NCBI RefSeq assembly: GCF_018866245.1
Contig: NZ_CP076458.1
Coordinates: forward strand, 248,001-312,000
DNA: 64,000 nucleotides
From: Novisyntrophococcus fermenticellae
Lineage (GTDB): Bacteria > Bacillota > Clostridia > Lachnospirales > Lachnospiraceae
Reading direction: 5' to 3'
Shown here: positions 27,554 through 34,175 of the stretch, piece by piece
Numbering within the stretch: the first letter of the stretch is position 1
Layout of the letters: each line of letters starts with the position of its first letter
Made by a program: the position numbers and the translations under genes
Notes under the pieces: generated by a model
What the model was told of the DNA's origin: nothing
What the model saw: the letters and a program-made list of their open reading frames with translations, nothing else
Database searches by the model: none

Positions 27554-27922
27554 TCATGAAAAAAATGCCGGACTAAGTCCGACGCTGATAGAAAGTGCCT
27601 GATTTATTTTCTTCATGTCATGGTCGGAAAGATTTCCAACCTTTTCTCTGAGCCGAGCCCTATCAATGGTACGTATCTGTTCTAAAAGGGCAAAGGATTC
27701 TATGGACAGTCTGCCTACTCCGGCAATGGCTGAATGGGTGGGCAAAGGCTTTTTCGGTTTGCCGGTGATGGCACAGACGATGGTGGTAGGGCTGTAGCGG
27801 TTGCCGATGTCGTTTTGCAGGATAAGTACGGGACGGATGCCCCCTTGCTCACAGCCCACAACGGGGCTTAAGTCGGCATAAAAAATATCGCCGCGGCTGA
27901 TGCCTTTCTTTATCGTGTTCAA
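27554..27922 (-). CDS. PemK/MazF-type toxin without visible antitoxin
   Basis: A 122-residue protein with the PemK/MazF fold: RGDIFYADLSPVVGCEQGG, RPVLILQND, a PTTIVCAIT strand and a C-terminal helix. MazF toxins are sequence-specific mRNA endonucleases. A TTG at 27922, 8 bases after GGAGG, is the likely start; a GTG three codons earlier overlaps the ribosome site. No RHH or AbrB-type antitoxin gene precedes it; the upstream 600 bp are non-coding. It may stabilise the ICE or have become a regulator. Confidence 0.85.
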   Translation of the reverse strand: MNTIKKGISRGDIFYADLSPVVGCEQGGIRPVLILQNDIGNRYSPTTIVCAITGKPKKPLPTHSAIAGVGRLSIESFALLEQIRTIDRARLREKVGNLSDHDMKKINQALSISVGLSPAFFS

Positions 27923-27960
27923 ATTTTGCACCTCCTTGGTTTGTAATTCCTTTGGTTTTT

Positions 27961-28096
27961 CTTAATGTCACAAAAATAAGAACCTCACGCCGTTTGCAAA
28001 ATCAAAGATTTTGACGGCTGAGAGAACCTTGTTGCTTCGCAATATGGGACCGCCTATCCCTGATGGCGTGAGGTTCTCATGGCTTCTGACATTAAG
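27961..28096. repeat. Long inverted repeat / structured element, copy A
   Basis: Outer arms CTTAATGTCA (27961-27970) and TGACATTAAG (28087-28096) and inner arms AGAACCTCACGCC (about 27979-27991) and GGCGTGAGGTTCT (28065-28077) can fold into one long stem. Inside is a hairpin with GCCGT/ACGGC and the core CAAAATC-TTT-GATTTTG. A related ~58-bp element recurs at 61,999-62,056. It lies just upstream of the MazF-like gene on its template side. Confidence 0.7.
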
Positions 28097-28591
28097 ATTT
28101 TTCTCGCTGTGCTTAATTCGACACTACTCCCCAAGCACTCTGTGCAGAGCATGGTGCTTTGCACAACAAAGGCGACGGCCTGAACTGCGGCTGGCTAATG
28201 CCATGCAAGCATGGTATACCGCATCATAGGAATCTCACCTCCACCGGGATCTCCGCTGGCTGCCCTCATTGCGTGATCCCCCGTTCAGGGGGGCTGTGAC
28301 TGGACAGAAGTATCAATATAGGCTGACGGGGTCATTGCGAAGCAGGCTGCCACAGCCTGCTTTTCGGACGGATGGGTACCGCTCTGCACCTTATTTGGCC
28401 GTCTTTGATAGGCTGGAAAATGAGAAACCATAAACAGAATAAAATTAATATGGTTGATTTCATGTTCTCATCGCCGTCCTACAGGTGGTCTTGGCGCATC
28501 CTCCGGGGTCGCTTTCCCTTTTGGGGTCCGTCAGCTAACGTATTCAGGTCGTCGGATATGAAATTTTCAAAGAGCCATGAGGGTGAATAAA
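28097..28591. other. Non-coding region with several hairpins
   Basis: About 500 bp without a convincing gene on either strand. Visible structures: palindrome ATGCCATGC/GCATGGTAT (about 28,200-28,220), a C6/G6 hairpin near 28,290, and a GCAGGCTG/CAGCCTGC hairpin with TTTT at 28,342-28,364 that could terminate plus-strand transcripts. The function is unknown. Confidence 0.5.
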
Positions 28592-28628
28592 AACCCCCTC
28601 ACTACTAAGCCGATTTCGTGAGGGGGTT
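28592..28628 (-). terminator. Terminator after the sigma-like gene
   Basis: AACCCCCTCAC (28592-28602) pairs with GTGAGGGGGTT (28618-28628). On the minus strand the stem is followed by TTTTTATT, 15 bp after the sigma-like gene stop. Confidence 0.85.
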
Positions 28629-28642
28629 GCACGGAAAAAATT

Positions 28643-29062
28643 TTACTTTTCTATCATTTTTTTTAGTTTGCCAAGAATTTTGATCTTACGATCATGGATG
28701 GTCATATAGTGAAGACCCGTTTCTGAGCTCCACTGGCGCTCACTGATTCCCCTGAAAAACAGGGCGTAAATCAGTTCCTGTTCTTCCTTGGAAAGTTGGG
28801 CAAGGCATTGTTGGAGCTTTTCCGCTATGAGCTTGTCCACAACCAAATCCTCTACGCGTGGAGAAGTAAGGTCTGGAATCCCATCCTCGCCTGTGGTTTC
28901 GCCCGTATCCATGGCACTGTAATGAAAAACGCCGTTTGCGGTATCTCTTTCCTCCAGATAGGTTTCCCGGCGCTTCATGCGGTGATAGGTAACATAGACT
29001 TCTTCGGTGACGGGAACAAGCTGTCCCTGCACCTTGATTCGATACTCTTTCTTTTCTGCCAT
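28643..29062 (-). CDS. Sigma-70 region-4-like ICE regulator
   Basis: A 139-residue protein. The C-terminal half resembles sigma region 4: LAQLSKEEQELIYALFFRG followed by the helix-turn-helix SERQWSSETGLHYMTIHDRK. The N-terminal half (YRIKVQGQLVPVTEEVYVTY, RRETYLEER) is the region found in sigma-like regulators of Tn916/Tn1549-type elements. Start ATG 29062 follows GGAGG; an upstream ATG at 29104 is less likely. It probably controls element genes. A c-di-GMP riboswitch lies about 410 bp upstream on the same strand. Confidence 0.78.
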   Translation of the reverse strand: MAEKKEYRIKVQGQLVPVTEEVYVTYHRMKRRETYLEERDTANGVFHYSAMDTGETTGEDGIPDLTSPRVEDLVVDKLIAEKLQQCLAQLSKEEQELIYALFFRGISERQWSSETGLHYMTIHDRKIKILGKLKKMIEK

Positions 29063-29160
29063 ATGGCTTGTCCTCCATTTTCTGAAATTTTGATGGTGAA
29101 TCAAAATGTCAGAAACGGAGGGGAACGGCAGCGTGGAATTAACCTGTTTGCATTAGAAGC

Positions 29161-29258
29161 ACACCATATTTTACCTAATATTGTAAAATATGGTGTGTAG
29201 GTTTTCTTGTCGAAAGAAAAAAGTCAGCACTGCGCCCATGGCGAAATGCTGACTTTTT
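29161..29258. terminator. Two hairpins upstream of the sigma-like gene
   Basis: ACACCATATTTTAC/GTAAAATATGGTGT (29161-29174 and 29183-29196) is a 14-bp stem. AAAAAAGTCAGCA/TGCTGACTTTTT (29217-29229 and 29247-29258) is a bidirectional terminator-like stem. On the minus strand both lie between the riboswitch and the sigma-like gene, so read-through would be limited unless a promoter lies below them. Confidence 0.7.
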
Positions 29259-29316
29259 CAAAATTATAATATAAAATTGTTTAGGTGGTAAATAATATGT
29301 ACGAGCTTTGTCTGCT

Positions 29317-29349
29317 CTATTTCCACCTCTTATAAGTATAAAATCTCAT
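29317..29349 (-). CDS. Possible 10-residue leader peptide
   Basis: ATG 29347-29349 sits 6 bases after GAGAGGAG and opens a 10-codon frame, MRFYTYKRWK, ending TAG. It lies between the riboswitch terminator and the 29217-29258 hairpin. The excellent ribosome site and basic/aromatic content are consistent with a leader peptide or a truncated gene start. No homologue is recalled. Confidence 0.35.
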   Translation of the reverse strand: MRFYTYKRWK

Positions 29350-29432
29350 AGGATACTCCTCTCGCCGAAGCATGGCGAAAGCCGGTATCCCGATATCCTG
29401 TTTATCCGTCAAAAACCGACAGACATAAATAA

Positions 29433-29462
29433 GAGCCTGCCCTCTGAAACGAGGGCAGGCTC
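29433..29462 (-). terminator. Expression-platform terminator of riboswitch copy 1
   Basis: A 12-bp perfect stem (GAGCCTGCCCTC and its complement) with a 6-base loop, 12 nt after the aptamer on the minus strand, followed by TTATTT. The T-tract is short, so termination strength is uncertain. Confidence 0.7.
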
Positions 29463-29474
29463 CGCATAGCTTTT

Positions 29475-29556
29475 GGCAACCAGGCTATCGTAGTGCAGTA
29501 ATACACCTTAGACCCTATAGCTTTGCGTCCCCACCTTTTAGTGGGTTTGCCCTTGG
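29475..29556 (-). promoter_or_regulatory. Cyclic-di-GMP-I (GEMM) riboswitch aptamer, copy 1
   Basis: Read on the minus strand, the sequence contains GGGCAAACC, a CCCAC/GTGGG hairpin with an A-rich loop, GGGACGCAAAGC, the second hairpin GCUAU...AUAGC, and the closing GGUUGCC that pairs with GGCAA. This is the order and sequence of the GEMM-I aptamer. The base equivalent to Vc2 G20 (middle G of GGG before CAAACC) is G, favouring c-di-GMP over cGAMP. A terminator hairpin follows. Downstream on the same strand are a 10-codon frame and the ICE sigma-like gene; what it controls is inferred. Confidence 0.9.
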
Positions 29557-29725
29557 CTTTGATATTCTATTTTTATTAATACTCACGATCCTTACTTATA
29601 GATTGATGCGGCTACGGCTAACTTCTCCTTCTTGCGCCGTTTTCGTCTACTTCATTTGATATTATTAGAAAGAACATCAGTCATTTGCTCGCCATCCAAT
29701 AATGACGAAATTGCCTTTAGTATGT

Positions 29726-29943
29726 TTATCCACCTTGATTTAAGACCATTTCCGCTTTAGCAGGCTCCCTGCCAAGATAGGCGGCATGGTCAAGACGGGA
29801 AAGTAATCCACGCTTGATAACTGTATTTGCAATATCTTCGGCGCTTTCTCCTCTAATTCGTTGATAAGCGAATCAACTTTGCAAAACCAAGTATTGCGCC
29901 CCCTTAAAGCCAATTTGTCTGAACGATTATCTATGCGTATCAA
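29726..29943 (-). pseudogene. Frameshifted fragment downstream of the ZIP gene
   Basis: The minus strand opens with an ATG overlapping the ZIP stop (RIDNRSDKLALRGRNTWFC). After a frameshift near 29,870 it continues in another frame as IANTVIKRGLLSRLDHAAYL and GREPAKAE, ending at 29726. The DHAAYLGRExxKAE stretch resembles the C-terminus of DUF4346-type proteins (recall only). Either the gene is broken or this is a fused scar from cargo insertion. Confidence 0.4.
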
Positions 29944-30680
29944 CCACTTATCGCCACAATCCCGATAATTATTCCAAGCAATGTAAAGACCGTTGTTAAT
30001 CGTGTCTTAAGAATTGCGGCACCCTTCGGAAGTATTTCTTCAAAAATCATATACAGGATAATTCCCGCCACAGCCGAAGTAGTCAATGCCATTGCAACGT
30101 CTGACATATTCCCGACAAAGTAACCAATTGTCGCGCCAAGAATGGTCGGCACTCCTGTTAGTGTTGACAGCAAAACCGCGTTACGCTTTTTTGCTCCACC
30201 CGCCAATAACAGAGCGGCAGTAGCCACACCCTCAGGGATATTATGCAGAGCAAGGGTAAGAGCCATTGTCGCCGCAAACCCGATATGGTGTTCCGCTCCC
30301 GCGCCGATTGCAAGTCCGGCGGGTAAATTATGAATACCAACAGCTACAAGCATAATATAGCCGGAGCGCAAAATCTCGATTTTCACTTTCGCCTGTGGGA
30401 TTTCTCCGTCTTTGCCGTCCGCCATTTTATCGGAAACCGTGTCGAATATCAGAATTACGGCAATCCCGATTCCAATTCCCAAAATTGTTAGAGGAACGCT
30501 TGCAATCTCCAACACTTCGGGAACAAGGTCGAAAAACACAAGGCTCAACATAAACCCTGCGGCAAGTGACAGTAGATAATTGATGATTTTCGGAGAACGG
30601 TTTCCTGCCCAAACCGCTATCAGACTTCCGAGCAATGTTCCCAAAATGGTGGCAAGCAAACTGAATAAAACAGCTTGCAT
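29940..30680 (-). CDS. ZIP-family divalent metal transporter
   Basis: A 246-residue, roughly eight-helix membrane protein. The two metal-binding helix motifs are explicit: HNLPAGLAIGAGAE and HNIPEGVATA. An acidic cytoplasmic loop (DKMADGKDGEIPQ) sits between helices. ZIP proteins usually import Zn or other divalent metals. Its place 16 bp after the P-type ATPase in a Cd operon is notable, because importer and exporter share one transcript. The start follows GGAGGGGG. Confidence 0.88.
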   Translation of the reverse strand: MQAVLFSLLATILGTLLGSLIAVWAGNRSPKIINYLLSLAAGFMLSLVFFDLVPEVLEIASVPLTILGIGIGIAVILIFDTVSDKMADGKDGEIPQAKVKIEILRSGYIMLVAVGIHNLPAGLAIGAGAEHHIGFAATMALTLALHNIPEGVATAALLLAGGAKKRNAVLLSTLTGVPTILGATIGYFVGNMSDVAMALTTSAVAGIILYMIFEEILPKGAAILKTRLTTVFTLLGIIIGIVAISG

Positions 30681-30696
30681 TATATACCCCCTCCGT

Positions 30697-32538
30697 TCAC
30701 AGCTTTTTCGTATTAAGCGCGCGGAAAGAGTTCAGTACCGCGAGAACAGTCACGCCAACGTCTGCGAAAACCGCCATCCACATATCAGTAATACCTAGCG
30801 CGCTGAGGACGAGAACAACTGCCTTTATACCGAGTGCAAGCCAAGTGTTTTGCGTGGCAATGCCGAGCGTCTTTTTTGATATTCTGATAGCCGACGCAAT
30901 CTTTGACGGTTCATCGGTCATAATCACAATATCGGCGGCTTCAATCGCCGCGTCCGAGCCTAAACCGCCCATAGCTATCCCTATATCCGAACGAGCGAGA
31001 ACAGGCGCATCATTGATGCCGTCGCCGACAAAAGCGAGTTTGCCTTTCGCGGATTTGGCGGCAAGCAGTTCTTCCAATTTGGCCACCTTATCACCGGGCA
31101 AAAGTTCCGTGTAAATCTTGTCTACACCGAGTTCGCGTCCGACCTTTTGACCGACCGAGTTACTGTCGCCAGTGAGTATGACCGTTTGCTTAATTCCCAT
31201 AGCTTTAAGGCGGCGGATTGCTTCTGCGGAATCCTCTTTTACTTCGTCTGCAATAACGATATATCCGGCGTATTTGCTGTCAATGGCAACGTGGACAACC
31301 GTGCCGATTATTTCATCTTTACAGTAATCTACGCCGATTTTTTTCATCAGCCTTGTGTTCCCTGCAAAGACCTTTTTGCCAAACACCGTTACGCTGATAC
31401 CGTGACCCGCAATGTCCTCCGTGTCGGTCACTTTGCTCTTGTCAATCTCCTTGCCGTATGCGGTTTTTAGGGAGAGCGAAATCGGGTGATTGGAATAGCT
31501 TTCAGCGTATGCGGTCAACTCTAATAGTTCGTCTGCCGACACTTCAACAGGGTGGATTTCCTGTACCTTAAACACGCCTTTGGTGAGAGTTCCTGTCTTA
31601 TCGAACACAACCGTTTCAGTCTTTGCCAAAGCCTCAAGATAGTTGCTCCCCTTTACCAAAATACCGCTTCTTGAAGCCCCGCCAATACCACCGAAGAAAC
31701 TAAGCGGGATAGACACAACGAGCGCGCAAGGGCAGGACACCACAAGGAAAGTCAAGGCGCGAAGCGTCCACACGCTCCATTCACCTGTAATGAGCGAGGG
31801 AATAACGGCAAGTAAAACTGCGGCTCCCACGACAACAGGAGTATAAATCCGAGCAAACTTCGTAATGAAGTTTTCGGAATTGGATTTTTTACTGCTTGCG
31901 TTTTCAACAAGGTCAAGAATTTTTGAAACGGTTGATTCGCCAAATTCCTTTTGCACTTCAATGGTTAGAACGCCGCTGACATTGATACAACCGCTTAACG
32001 CTTCGCCGCCTACGGAAACTTCGCGGGGAACGGATTCGCCCGTCAAGGCTTTGGTGTCTACCATTGAGTTGCCCTCAATGATTATGCCGTCAAGCGGTAT
32101 TTTCTCACCCGGCTGTACGACGATAATATCGCCAATATTCACATCATAGGGATCAACCCTTTCTAAGCTGCCGTCACCGCGTTTTACATTAGCGTAATCG
32201 GGGCGAATATCCATAAGTCCGGCGATAGACTTCCTCGATTTAGAAACGGCGTAACTTTGGAATAACTCGCCGACTTGATAAAACAGCATAACTGCAACGC
32301 CCTCCGGGTACTCCCCCGCGATGAGCGCGCCGACTGTGGCGATAGTCATTAAGAAGTTTTCGTCAAAGACTTCTCCGTGCGTAATATTCTTGACCGCCTT
32401 AAAAATAATTTCGTAGCCGACGACAACGTAAGCGGCAAGAAACAGAATTATCGAAAGCCACTCCGGGTCTTTCGGAGCAAGCAGACCTGCCACGAAAATG
32501 ACAGCCGCTATGATGATTTTGGTTAGACGCTTATTCAC
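30697..32538 (-). CDS. cadA: Cd2+/Zn2+-exporting P1B-type ATPase
   Basis: A 613-residue heavy-metal P-type ATPase. The metal-site helix has SCPCALVVSIPL, the phosphorylation site is DKTGTLTKG, the HP locus is SYSNHPISLS, and the hinge is GDGINDAPVLA. The actuator loop is LTGESVPREV. There is no N-terminal metal-binding domain; a separate HMA protein is encoded just upstream. A GTG at 32538 after GAGGAGGG is the likely start. The SPC motif and CadC-type partner indicate Cd/Zn/Pb efflux. Confidence 0.92.
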   Translation of the reverse strand: MNKRLTKIIIAAVIFVAGLLAPKDPEWLSIILFLAAYVVVGYEIIFKAVKNITHGEVFDENFLMTIATVGALIAGEYPEGVAVMLFYQVGELFQSYAVSKSRKSIAGLMDIRPDYANVKRGDGSLERVDPYDVNIGDIIVVQPGEKIPLDGIIIEGNSMVDTKALTGESVPREVSVGGEALSGCINVSGVLTIEVQKEFGESTVSKILDLVENASSKKSNSENFITKFARIYTPVVVGAAVLLAVIPSLITGEWSVWTLRALTFLVVSCPCALVVSIPLSFFGGIGGASRSGILVKGSNYLEALAKTETVVFDKTGTLTKGVFKVQEIHPVEVSADELLELTAYAESYSNHPISLSLKTAYGKEIDKSKVTDTEDIAGHGISVTVFGKKVFAGNTRLMKKIGVDYCKDEIIGTVVHVAIDSKYAGYIVIADEVKEDSAEAIRRLKAMGIKQTVILTGDSNSVGQKVGRELGVDKIYTELLPGDKVAKLEELLAAKSAKGKLAFVGDGINDAPVLARSDIGIAMGGLGSDAAIEAADIVIMTDEPSKIASAIRISKKTLGIATQNTWLALGIKAVVLVLSALGITDMWMAVFADVGVTVLAVLNSFRALNTKKL

Positions 32539-32679
32539 TTTAAATCCCTCCTCTATATTGGTTGAGAGCTCACTCAACTGTTAGTGTAAAAAAATTCTTT
32601 AGTCAGCGGCATTAAGCAATTGTATAGGGCGTTAATCGAGAGTATCGCCCTATACAATCTCGCCGTTCGCGATGGCACA

Positions 32680-32904
32680 TCACGCCCGTTTCATTACGAC
32701 TTCCGGTTCGTACTTGTGAACGATTTTTTCAGCTTCGGCAACGATATAATCAATGTCTGCTCCCTCGGCGGTTTCAAAGACAAGTTTCGTTGTCATATGG
32801 TTGACACTTGCGGTTGTCACACCGGAAAGCGCGCCGATGTCCTTTTCCATTTTCGCGGCGCAGTTGGCGCAGTCAAGTCCTTCGAGTCTAAATTGCTTTT
32901 TCAT
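32680..32904 (-). CDS. Free-standing heavy-metal-associated (HMA) protein
   Basis: A 74-residue ferredoxin-fold metal-binding domain with the GLDCANCAAKME motif (CxxC) and the ASVNHMTTKLVF strand. It equals the N-terminal domain usually fused to CadA, here a separate gene between the repressor and the ATPase. It may act as a metallochaperone for the ATPase. The start follows GGAGG. Confidence 0.9.
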   Translation of the reverse strand: MKKQFRLEGLDCANCAAKMEKDIGALSGVTTASVNHMTTKLVFETAEGADIDYIVAEAEKIVHKYEPEVVMKRA

Positions 32905-32926
32905 AGTGATTTCCTCCTTAAAATTA

Positions 32927-33283
32927 TTATTCTGTGATATGGCTCAAACTTTGTTTTAGAATAATGTTTACGTGATCATCTACAAGAGAATAGTAGACCA
33001 CTTTGCCGTCTTTTCGGAACTTTACCAAGTTGGCCGCTTTCAAAGTTCGCAATTGATGTGAGATTGCGGATTTTGTCATCTTTAGCAAATATGCCAAATC
33101 ACACACGCACATTTCGCTGACACCCAAAGCCCAAAGCATCTTAACTCTTGTAGGGTCTCCGATTGCTTTTAGAAAATCAGAAGCGGCAATCATAGTTGTA
33201 TCTGAAAGCATTTGTGACTTCACATTCGCAACGATTTCTTCGTGGATAACATCGCAATCGCACACGTCTCCTTTAACGGGCAT
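32927..33283 (-). CDS. cadC: CadC-type ArsR-family metal repressor
   Basis: A 118-residue winged-helix repressor. The N-terminal extension carries CDCD and the recognition-helix region reads EMCVCDLAYLLKMTKSAISH, giving the Cd/Pb-site cysteines of CadC. The segment DPTRVKMLWAL is conserved in the family. ATG 33283 follows AAAGGAGG. It is first in the operon, downstream of a strong palindrome that overlaps the promoter, so it should release the DNA on Cd(II), Pb(II) or Zn(II). Confidence 0.9.
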   Translation of the reverse strand: MPVKGDVCDCDVIHEEIVANVKSQMLSDTTMIAASDFLKAIGDPTRVKMLWALGVSEMCVCDLAYLLKMTKSAISHQLRTLKAANLVKFRKDGKVVYYSLVDDHVNIILKQSLSHITE

Positions 33284-33309
33284 AGAAAGCACCTCCTTTG
33301 CATTTGATT

Positions 33310-33363
33310 GAGTGACTGTTCAACCATATTCATATTATAGTTGAACAGTCACTCATTTGTCAA
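33310..33363 (-). promoter_or_regulatory. cad promoter and CadC operator
   Basis: On the minus strand TTGACA (33358-33363) and TATAAT (33334-33339) are 18 bp apart. A perfect 15-bp inverted repeat, GAGTGACTGTTCAAC (33310-33324) and its complement (33340-33354), brackets the -10 element. This is the expected CadC/ArsR operator layout. Confidence 0.88.
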
Positions 33364-33652
33364 GGGGCTTTTGAATTTTTTTATAGCATCTGTCCTTTTC
33401 GTCTACCACGTTCAGCGAACGCGTGAAATTAACACGACAATGGTGTATGTACATTGCATATTCGGCTTTTGGGACAAGTTGGAGTTTTTCCATTAAACAG
33501 GATAGTTTTGGGTTAATTCAACATTGTGAAAGAAAGTCTGTAAAACGATGAATATGTGAAAATTTCCACTACCGCTGAACGAGCAAAAGCAGGGCGGGTG
33601 CATCTTTTCACGCTTTCCGTTCGGCGGGTGCATAAATGCTCGTTATGTGTAA
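33364..33652. other. Non-coding stretch beyond the cad promoter
   Basis: About 290 bp upstream of the cad operon with no convincing gene. It contains short duplicated pieces (two GGCGGGTGCAT copies near 33,595-33,632) and looks like recombination debris at the edge of the Cd module. Confidence 0.5.
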
Positions 33653-33808
33653 GATGGCAAGGACAAATTCGCCCTCAAAAACGCTTTGAAAAATCTCCTT
33701 GAACGCAAAAAAACCAGTATTACTGGGCTTTCAGGGTACATCGGGCTTCTATTAATCGCAATGTACAAATATGGCAGAGAAGAAGGACTCGAACTCTTAA
33801 AACCGTAG
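33653..33808 (+). pseudogene. C-terminal fragment of an unrecognised protein
   Basis: An open plus-strand frame of 51 codons without its own start follows an in-frame stop. It reads like a genuine C-terminus (ALKNALKNLLERKKTSITG, then YKYGREEGLELLKP) and is followed 10 bp later by a GC hairpin (ACCACCCG/CGGGTGGT, 33818-33838) with T-rich sequence. The parent gene was not recognised. Confidence 0.4.
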
Positions 33809-33911
33809 GCAGTCAAGACCACCCGTAAAGCGGGTGGTTTATTATTTCACATGGATTGATTTCTCCTAAAGAGAAACTCACCCATGTTCAACAGGCTAAA
33901 GCCCATAATAA

Positions 33912-33941
33912 GAGCCTGCCCTCTGAAACGAGGGCAGGCTC
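33912..33941 (-). terminator. Expression-platform terminator of riboswitch copy 2
   Basis: The same 12-bp stem as at 29433-29462, followed on the minus strand by TTATTATG. It may also end transcripts from the ars operon. Confidence 0.7.
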
Positions 33942-33953
33942 CGCATAGCTTTT

Positions 33954-34035
33954 GGCAACCAGGCTATCGTAGTGCAGTAATACACCTTAGACCCTATAGC
34001 TTTGCGTCCCCACCTTTTAGTGGGTTTGCCCTTGG
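33954..34035 (-). promoter_or_regulatory. Cyclic-di-GMP-I (GEMM) riboswitch aptamer, copy 2
   Basis: Sequence-identical to copy 1, with all GEMM-I landmarks (GGGCAAACC, GGGACGCAAAGC, GGUUGCC). It lies 140 bp downstream of the arsA stop on the same strand. The next same-strand gene is the cadC repressor, more than 650 bp away and with its own promoter, so this copy has no obvious target. It may be a scar of the cassette exchange. Confidence 0.9.
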
Positions 34036-34175
34036 CTGCAGTATTTATTTTTGACAGTTACTTCTTTCACGCTACTTTAAAACATCACCCAAGTTGGCGA
34101 TTCATCGTCTCAGCGGTCTGGCTGCCACAAGAATTATGGAAACATATAAATATGACTTTTACTATGTTTTCCACC

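Larger units (their letters stand above)
29428..29558. repeat. 131-bp direct repeat, copy 1
   Basis: Identical over 131 bp to 33907-34037 in the same orientation. It contains the terminator hairpin and the c-di-GMP aptamer. The two copies flank the cadmium module. Confidence 0.95.
33907..34037. repeat. 131-bp direct repeat, copy 2
   Basis: Identical to 29428-29558, same orientation. It marks the right edge of the Cd module and lies just downstream of arsA. Confidence 0.95.

Noticed and set aside
27554..27922. Anti-phage defence island around the MazF-like toxin
   Set aside because: The neighbours are int, xis-like and non-coding DNA; no defence partner gene is present.
28372..28590. A 72-residue plus-strand gene
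   Set aside because: No ribosome site or family, and it overlaps hairpins and the minus-strand terminator; treated as non-coding.
29475..29556. cGAMP-specific (GEMM-Ib) riboswitch
   Set aside because: The base equivalent to Vc2 G20 is G, whereas cGAMP-selective variants typically have A there.
33780..33905. IS200/IS605 right end, because of the CACCCG hairpin
   Set aside because: The hairpin and GTTTCTC/GGAGAAAT pair are suggestive, but no TnpA or TnpB sequence is visible nearby.
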